Shown piece by piece: positions 5,355 through 9,691 of a stretch of 9,691 bases of DNA; within the stretch, counting starts at the first letter, position 1; every line of letters begins with the position of its first letter. The notes below the pieces were generated by a model. The model was not told the DNA's origin, did no database searches, and saw only the letters and a program-made list of their open reading frames with translations. Location of the stretch: the NCBI GenBank assembly GCA_030044455.1, contig JASHVU010000398.1, forward strand, positions 1-9,691, given 5' to 3'. This stretch comes from Acidobacteriaceae bacterium (GTDB lineage Bacteria > Acidobacteriota > Terriglobia > Terriglobales > Acidobacteriaceae). The translations under genes were made by a program, and so were the position numbers.

Positions 5355-6644
5355 CTAACAGCTAAGTGCCGCCTCTCGCTGCACCCGCGCAAACGCATAC
5401 GGCCCTTCCGGCACCAGCACCACCAGTGCGTCGTTATCAAGCCCATCGAGCGTAGCCGCAACCGCCTCATCGAGGCTTGCAAACGCACGCGCACCCAACG
5501 CGCCCATCTTCATCACATCAGCGCCCGGCGTGTAAAAGAACAACTCATTCTTCAAGCCCGCCAGCGCCAGCTTTTCCAGTTGCCATTGGTCCACTTCCAC
5601 TTGGCGTCCGCGAATCTCGTCAAGAAACTCCGAGTGTCCACGATACGCAGCCAGCATGCGTGCAAATTCCGGTGAGCCAATCCCCTCGGCGCACTCGCCC
5701 AGCACCAGGATTCGTCCTCCCAGTCTCACTATATGCTGCGCCGCCGTCACGCCCTTCACTGTTTGATAGAAGGTCAGGTCCAGCGGATAACCGGCCGCGC
5801 ACGTAATTACCGCATCGGCGAGCGCTGGTGTCGGCGAAATCGATGTGCTTTCAAGAAACTTCACGCCCGCGGCATGAGCCTTCACCGGGTCGCCGGCAAA
5901 TACTCCGCTGATCGCGCGCTCTCGCGTCAGCGTCACGTCGAGCATAAAGTCGTGCCGCGCCATCGCCGTAATCTCAAGCAGCTCCGCATGCAACGGATTC
6001 TCCTCAATTGAGCCCTCGGTCGCCATCGGCTCGCGCATGAAGCGCGGTGAGTGGATCACTTTGATCGTTTCCTGCGCCGCCAGCCCTGGCGCCACCATCT
6101 TGCGTCCGCCGCTGAAGCCCAGCATCAGGTGTTGCTCAATAAATCCCAGCGTGATGTGCAGATCGGCGGCCATGAACCGCTCGTCAATGGAAACAGGTGT
6201 CCCGCGCCGTGTTGTACCCAGCGCACGGTGTGCCGCAAAGTCTCGCGCATCGTGGCTCACGACGCGGTATTTCGCAGCAATCTCCGGCCCCAGAATCGTA
6301 TCGAGCTCGTCTGGCGTAGCTGCGCGATGCAGCCCCGTCGCAATCAGAATCGTGATGCCTTCAACCGGAATTCCCGCGGCATGTAGCCGCTCGAGCAGCG
6401 GTGGCAGCGTGATTCGATTCGGCGCCGGCCGCGTAATATCGCAAACGGATATCGCCGCCGTCCGCTTACCCTCGACCATCGTCGCCAGCGGCGCGCACCC
6501 AATCGGATTGTCGAGTGCGTCATTCAACGCCGCATTCAGATCGGCAATTGCCGCGGCCGACCGCGCATGCGCCACGTGGCACGCGAATCCCGCAGGCACC
6601 TCAACATCGATTCCATGTTTGCCAAACGCAAACCGCGTCTTCAT
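5355..6644 (-). CDS. larA: LarA-family nickel-pincer-dependent 2-hydroxyacid racemase/epimerase
   Basis: 429 residues, the length of lactate racemase LarA. The residues placed at D72, R75, H108, H174, K184, H200, Q295 and K298 in the Lactiplantibacillus enzyme have counterparts here. These are D69 and R72 (CDITRP), H106 (ATGLHR), H172 and K182 (GFIEQHLMLGFSGGRKMVAP), H198 (VIHSPRF), Q294 and K297 (FYQTVKG). LarA uses a covalently bound nickel-pincer nucleotide on the Lys to transfer hydride between enantiomers of a 2-hydroxyacid. Family members act on lactate, malate or other hydroxyacids, so the substrate here is open and the symbol denotes the family. No cofactor synthesis genes (larB, larC, larE) are in the window and they must lie elsewhere. 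The protein lacks a signal peptide and is cytoplasmic. The ATG at 6644 has no Shine-Dalgarno; a -10-like box sits 9 bases upstream, suggesting a nearly leaderless mRNA. Confidence 0.85.
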   Translation of the reverse strand: MKTRFAFGKHGIDVEVPAGFACHVAHARSAAAIADLNAALNDALDNPIGCAPLATMVEGKRTAAISVCDITRPAPNRITLPPLLERLHAAGIPVEGITILIATGLHRAATPDELDTILGPEIAAKYRVVSHDARDFAAHRALGTTRRGTPVSIDERFMAADLHITLGFIEQHLMLGFSGGRKMVAPGLAAQETIKVIHSPRFMREPMATEGSIEENPLHAELLEITAMARHDFMLDVTLTRERAISGVFAGDPVKAHAAGVKFLESTSISPTPALADAVITCAAGYPLDLTFYQTVKGVTAAQHIVRLGGRILVLGECAEGIGSPEFARMLAAYRGHSEFLDEIRGRQVEVDQWQLEKLALAGLKNELFFYTPGADVMKMGALGARAFASLDEAVAATLDGLDNDALVVLVPEGPYAFARVQREAALSC

Positions 6645-6653
6645 CGCAGGTAT

Positions 6654-6659
6654 ATTCTA
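6654..6659 (-). promoter_or_regulatory. -10-like box close to the larA-like start
   Basis: On the minus strand TAGAAT (five of six consensus bases) ends 9 bases before the ATG at 6644. Transcription initiated from it would begin only 0-3 bases before the start codon. Only a poor -35 (TTGGGC, 19 bases upstream, inside the 6680-6706 hairpin) is visible. Confidence 0.35.
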
Positions 6660-6672
6660 CCGAGCCGGAGAT

Positions 6673-6714
6673 TTGGATGCCCAAGGTCCCGGCTTCGGGA
6701 CCTGGGAAACCACG
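6673..6714. repeat. Strong hairpin after folP, copy B of a putative dispersed repeat
   Basis: CCCAAGGTCCCG (6680-6691), loop GCTT, then CGGGACCTGGG (6696-6706): an 11-bp stem with one bulged A. It lies 12 bases beyond the folP stop and 35 bases before the larA-like start, and both of those genes read on the minus strand. The outer bases (TTGGATGCCC ... GGGAAACCACG) align with the element at 1505-1547. As RNA it would be very stable and could end or attenuate folP transcription, though no U-run follows on the minus strand. Confidence 0.55.
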
Positions 6715-6718
6715 AACC

Positions 6719-7624
6719 TCAACCAGCAGCCAACACCGCATCCGCAATCCGCGCCGCTTCGACCGCCGCTCTCACTTCATGCACGCGCACAATCGACGCG
6801 CCATTCAGAATCGCCGCCGTCAGCGCCGCCACGCTCGCCGTCTCGCGCGCATCCGTCGGCGCCGGAATCCCTCCATAGAGTCCCGCCAGCGTGTGTCCCA
6901 GAAACGATTTCCGGCTCAACCCCGCGACCAGTGGCCTTCCCAACGCCAGCAATTCGCTCTGCCGCGCCAGCAGCACATAGTTCTCATCCAGCCGCTTGCC
7001 GAATCCGTAGCCCGGGTCCAGCACAATGCAATCTTCTACGATCCCTGCACTGCGTGCCGCGCCGGCACTCGCCGCCAACCCCTCGCGCACCGTCATAATC
7101 AGCGCGTCCGGATCAAGCTGCGCCTGCGTCCGCCACTCGTCAGGCCGGCCGCGCGAATGCATCAGCACCACGCCCGCCCCAAACTCCGCGCACACTCCGG
7201 GCATCGCCTCGTCCCATGTAAATCCGCTCACATCGTTAATAATCTCCGCGCCGGCCTCGAGCGCCGCCCGCGCCGTCGCGGCCTTGTACGTATCTACCGA
7301 AATCACCGCATCGGGCCGCGCCTTCAAAACTCCTTCAAGCACCGGCAGCAGTCGCGCCTGCTCTTCTTCGGCGCTCACAGCGGCATCCGCTCCGCCCGTG
7401 TGCGAGCCCGGCCGTGTGCTCTCCGCGCCCAGGTCAAGTATGTCCGCACCTTCATCCATCAATCTCAGTGCATGGGTGAGTCCCTTGTCCGAGGCGAGAA
7501 GAAAACCGTCGCTGAAGGAGTCGGGTGTAATGTTCACCACGCCCATTACAAGCGTGCGCGCGCCTGGCTCAAGCGTCCGCGTGCGCAAACGCCACGAGGC
7601 TGAAATGCGGGCCGTTCGCTCCAT
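6719..7624 (-). CDS. folP: Dihydropteroate synthase
   Basis: Joins 6-hydroxymethyl-dihydropterin diphosphate to p-aminobenzoate to make dihydropteroate in folate synthesis; cytoplasmic, and the sulfonamide target. 301 residues from the ATG at 7624, with a TIM-barrel fold. Family motifs appear in order: MGVVNITPDSFSDG (27-40), LDLGAESTRPG (63-73), ISVDTYK (D111), INDVSG (129-134), DPGYGFGK (203-210), GLSRKSFLG (235-243) and RVHEV (280-284), where Glu replaces the more usual Asp. An upstream in-frame ATG at 7684 would add 20 residues. I prefer 7624 because the family usually starts about 20-25 residues before the first motif, GAGGA directly precedes this ATG, and it leaves 94 rather than 34 bases to the divergent dacB. 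The GAGGA is closer to the ATG than normal, so the longer form stays possible. Confidence 0.93.
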   Translation of the reverse strand: MERTARISASWRLRTRTLEPGARTLVMGVVNITPDSFSDGFLLASDKGLTHALRLMDEGADILDLGAESTRPGSHTGGADAAVSAEEEQARLLPVLEGVLKARPDAVISVDTYKAATARAALEAGAEIINDVSGFTWDEAMPGVCAEFGAGVVLMHSRGRPDEWRTQAQLDPDALIMTVREGLAASAGAARSAGIVEDCIVLDPGYGFGKRLDENYVLLARQSELLALGRPLVAGLSRKSFLGHTLAGLYGGIPAPTDARETASVAALTAAILNGASIVRVHEVRAAVEAARIADAVLAAG

Positions 7625-7703
7625 TCCTCGATGGTACGACCGCCAACCTGCGACGACCGGTAAGATCCCCCCGGGCTTCGCCATCTAACGTCCAGCTCAA
7701 GCC

Positions 7704-7712
7704 TGTTAAACT
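7704..7712 (+). promoter_or_regulatory. Extended -10 element of the dacB-like gene, probably leaderless
   Basis: TGTTAAACT: TG, one base, then TAAACT (7707-7712, four of six consensus bases). It ends six bases before the ATG at 7719, so initiation at the usual distance would fall on or next to the start codon. The intervening CTCCGGCC has no Shine-Dalgarno. No good -35 was found. Confidence 0.4.
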
Positions 7713-7718
7713 CCGGCC

Positions 7719-9428
7719 ATGATGTTTTCGCACCGAAGCCCCGCGGTTCTTCTCGGCGGACTTCTCGCACTCGTTCCCGGTATCGCTGCGCAAACCCCTG
7801 GCGGTCGCGCGCTCCCTCGCCTCAACTCCGTCAAGCCTCCCGCGAAAGGCACGCTTAGCCTGCGGATCCAAACCATCCTTTCTGAGCCCGCTCTCAGCCA
7901 CGCCGAATTCGGCATCAGCGTCACCACGCTCGACGGTCAGCAGATATACGGCCTCAACGACGCAAAGCTCTTCATACCGGCCTCAAACGTCAAGCTCACT
8001 ACCACCGCCGCCGCATTTGCGTTGCTTCCAGTCGACTCTCTTACCTGGACCACCTTCGTAGTCGCCGACGGTGACCTCGATTCGGCCGGCATCCTGCACG
8101 GCAATCTCATCATGCTGGGCTCGGGCGACCCAACCATCAGCATTCGCAAGTATCCCTACCAGGAACCCATTCAACCGGCGCCGCCAACCCCCTCCAAAGC
8201 GCAACCCACGCCTCAACCAGGAAAGCCTGCATCCGCCCCACCCGCCCCGCCTCAAGTCTCATCCGAAACGCCGCCCCCCGCAGCGGATCCCATGACGCCT
8301 CTCAATCTCCTCGCCGAGCAGGTGGAGCAGGCCGGCGTGCGCCAGATCGAAGGCAACATCATTGGCGACGATTCCTATTTTGTCAACGAGCCATGGGGAG
8401 TTGATTGGGGTTGGGACGATACGCAGTGGTCGTATGGCGCGCCGGTTTCAGCGCTTTCCTTCAACGACAACTCCATCGGTCTCACGCTCACGCCCGATCC
8501 TGCCAAATCCGGCGCTGTCACTTCCGCATGGTCGCCCGACGTCGACTACTACACCCTCGACAACGAGATGACCGTCGCACCCCAGGGCCAGCCTGCCAAC
8601 CCAGGCATTTACCGGCCGCCCGGCATTCTGTCAGTGCGCACCTGGGGAACGATCGCGCCCACCGGCCTTCACGTTACCCTCGCCCAGGAGGACCCCGCCG
8701 AGTTTGCTGCCACCGCATTCGAGCAGGCGCTCGTCGCGCGCGGCGTCAAGGTCACCGGCAGTCCTGAGACTCGTCACAAGCTCTTGACCGACACGGCTGA
8801 CTTTGCCGACGAGCGCGCGCTGCCCCTCCAGCTTGCTCCCGTTCAGTTCATCACCATCGCTGCGCCAATTGAGGGCCGCCGCGTCCTTGGCGCGCTGGTT
8901 TCGGTCCCCATGGTCGAAGACATCAAGGTGACCCTCAAGACCAGCCAGAACCTGCACGCCGAATTACTTTTGCGCCTGCTCGGAAAAACCGAAGGTTCCG
9001 ACGGCAGTTTCGTCCAGGGCGCGCGCGTAGTCCGGCAGTTCCTGGTCGACTGTGGGATCAGCGACAACGACTTTTTCCTCTATGACGGTTCGGGCATGAG
9101 TCCCGATGACCGAGTTTCGCCTCGCGCCTTCACCCACTTGCTCTCGTGGGCCACGCGCCAACCCTGGGGCGCAGAGTGGCGCGATGCCTTCCCCATCGGC
9201 GGCGTCGACGGCACGCTTGAAAACCGCTTCAAAAACTCGCCGCTCAAGGGCAAGCTGTGGGCCAAGACCGGCACGCTCAACGAGGTCAACGCGCTTTCGG
9301 GCTACCTGACCGCCGCCAGCGGCCGCACGCTCGCGTTTTCAATCCTCGTCAACGGCCACCGTCCCGACAGCGACGTCGAGGCTCAGGCCATTGACCGCAT
9401 CGCCCAAGTCATCGCGGATACCAACTAA
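7719..9428 (+). CDS. dacB: Class C penicillin-binding protein: D-Ala-D-Ala carboxypeptidase/endopeptidase (PBP4, peptidase S13)
   Basis: 569 residues with a Sec signal peptide (core [16 protein letters not shown], cleavage near residue 24-25), so periplasmic. The three active-site motifs are present: S89-N-V-K92 (nucleophile and general base) in [10 protein letters not shown]409-Q-N411 in [13 protein letters not shown], and K516-T-G518 in KLWAKTGTL. Other family landmarks are [13 protein letters not shown] IMLGSGDPT (131-139), [19 protein letters not shown] and [11 protein letters not shown]. The enzyme trims terminal D-Ala and cleaves cross-links in peptidoglycan. The SxxK to SxN distance is 320 residues against about 244 in E. 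coli PBP4. Part of the excess is a proline-rich low-complexity insertion at 146-191 (18 prolines in 46 residues). The gene is divergent from folP and convergent with the cysteine synthase-type gene. The start has no ribosome site and looks leaderless. Confidence 0.92.
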   Translation: MMFSHRSPAVLLGGLLALVPGIAAQTPGGRALPRLNSVKPPAKGTLSLRIQTILSEPALSHAEFGISVTTLDGQQIYGLNDAKLFIPASNVKLTTTAAAFALLPVDSLTWTTFVVADGDLDSAGILHGNLIMLGSGDPTISIRKYPYQEPIQPAPPTPSKAQPTPQPGKPASAPPAPPQVSSETPPPAADPMTPLNLLAEQVEQAGVRQIEGNIIGDDSYFVNEPWGVDWGWDDTQWSYGAPVSALSFNDNSIGLTLTPDPAKSGAVTSAWSPDVDYYTLDNEMTVAPQGQPANPGIYRPPGILSVRTWGTIAPTGLHVTLAQEDPAEFAATAFEQALVARGVKVTGSPETRHKLLTDTADFADERALPLQLAPVQFITIAAPIEGRRVLGALVSVPMVEDIKVTLKTSQNLHAELLLRLLGKTEGSDGSFVQGARVVRQFLVDCGISDNDFFLYDGSGMSPDDRVSPRAFTHLLSWATRQPWGAEWRDAFPIGGVDGTLENRFKNSPLKGKLWAKTGTLNEVNALSGYLTAASGRTLAFSILVNGHRPDSDVEAQAIDRIAQVIADTN

Positions 9429-9429
9429 C

Positions 9430-9539
9430 GCGCTTTAGGAAATACCGTAGAGAGAAACCGACGCTACAAAGTCAGCGCTACCCCAAGGAGCGCTGACCCT
9501 GCACCACCGTGAGTGACATTACACCTTTTCCTAAAACGC
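9430..9539. repeat. Nested inverted repeat between convergent genes
   Basis: The outer arms are 9430-9442 (GCGCTTTAGGAAA) and 9527-9539 (TTTCCTAAAACGC), complementary at 12 of 13 positions. Inside is a perfect 9-bp hairpin, GTCAGCGCT (9471-9479) and AGCGCTGAC (9489-9497), with a 9-base loop. It fills almost the whole gap between the dacB-like stop and the stop of the opposing cysteine synthase-type gene. A MITE-like or REP-like mobile palindrome is the favoured reading because the terminal arms frame an internal palindrome. A bidirectional transcription end is the alternative, though neither stem is followed by a clear T-run. Confidence 0.55.
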
Positions 9540-9556
9540 CGGAGAACGCAGCCCGC

Positions 9557-9691
9557 TTATGCTCTCAGCACCCTGCTGTACGTGTGCAGGTACTTCATCC
9601 CAGTGTCGCAGAGGACTGTAACCACCGTCGCGCCTCCGCCGAGTTCCTCGGCCACTCGCAGCGAGGCCACCACGTTAGCTCCGGTCGAGGT
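9557..9691 (-). CDS. C-terminal fragment of a cysteine synthase-type PLP enzyme (CysK/CysM family)
   Basis: The minus strand is open from base 9691 to the TAA at 9559-9557 (44 residues), and the rest lies beyond the window. It begins TSTGANVVASLRVAEELGGG and continues ATVVTVLCDTGMKYLHTYS. This matches the end of fold-type II O-acetylserine sulfhydrylases: the STGAN segment, whose first Ser contacts the PLP ring nitrogen, then the VVT-LCD-G-YL strand-turn. Such enzymes replace the O-acetyl (or O-phospho) group of serine with sulfide. CysK, CysM and a cystathionine beta-synthase without regulatory domain cannot be told apart from this tail; the end just after the catalytic domain rules out a C-terminal CBS extension. 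Confidence 0.85.
   Translation of the reverse strand, partial: TSTGANVVASLRVAEELGGGATVVTVLCDTGMKYLHTYSRVLRA

Noticed and set aside
6515..7603. 362-codon plus-strand frame across the larA/folP gap
   Set aside because: Arg/His/Gln-rich product without domains, overlapping two clearly identified minus-strand genes.
8154..8291. Proline-rich segment of the PBP as a frameshift artefact
   Set aside because: The frame stays open and family motifs continue on both sides in the same frame, so it is a genuine in-frame insertion.
1..9691. CRISPR array, tRNA/rRNA, prophage, insertion sequence or restriction/defence genes
   Set aside because: No regularly spaced direct repeats, cloverleaf, transposase, integrase or defence-type motif was seen on either strand.

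Overview
The window looks like a piece of an Acidobacteriota chromosome (Terriglobia-like). This rests on two family signatures recognised by eye. The first is the C-terminal tail of an ADOP-type (acidobacterial duplicated orphan permease, TIGR03434-like) FtsX permease at the left edge. The second is a full TIGR03435-type protein, a family greatly expanded in Acidobacteriota. High GC, long antisense shadow frames and several hairpin-forming intergenic elements fit the same picture. No phage, insertion sequence, CRISPR or RNA gene was seen.

Layout. 1-276 (+): end of an ABC/ADOP permease. 277-540: gene-free, with three consecutive hairpins (318-392) and a possible promoter. 541-2725 (+): a likely signalling module of a three-TM membrane protein, an ECF sigma factor and a two-TM protein with an anti-sigma-type H-x3-C-x2-C zinc motif; the last two overlap by 4 bp. 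2813-3709 (+): the TIGR03435 protein, preceded by a palindrome. 3832-5241 (+): a Tat-exported GH29 alpha-L-fucosidase behind a good extended -10 promoter. 5355-6644 (-): a LarA-family nickel-pincer 2-hydroxyacid racemase/epimerase with all the catalytic residues I could check. 6719-7624 (-): dihydropteroate synthase (folP). 7719-9428 (+): class C penicillin-binding protein (DacB/PBP4 type) with a proline-rich insertion. 9430-9539: a nested inverted repeat between convergent genes. 9557-9691 (-): the C-terminal end of a cysteine synthase-type PLP enzyme.

How they work together. The sigma factor and its overlapping partner are almost certainly one regulatory unit, and the upstream membrane protein is a candidate sensor or accessory part. 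FolP and DacB are housekeeping genes transcribed divergently. The fucosidase and the LarA homologue are convergent, and a fucose-to-lactate metabolic link between them is only speculation. The most distinctive material is the membrane-protein/sigma/anti-sigma module, whose first protein carries an apparent 24-residue tandem repeat, and the set of structured intergenic elements, two of which (1505-1547 and 6673-6714) look like copies of one dispersed repeat.
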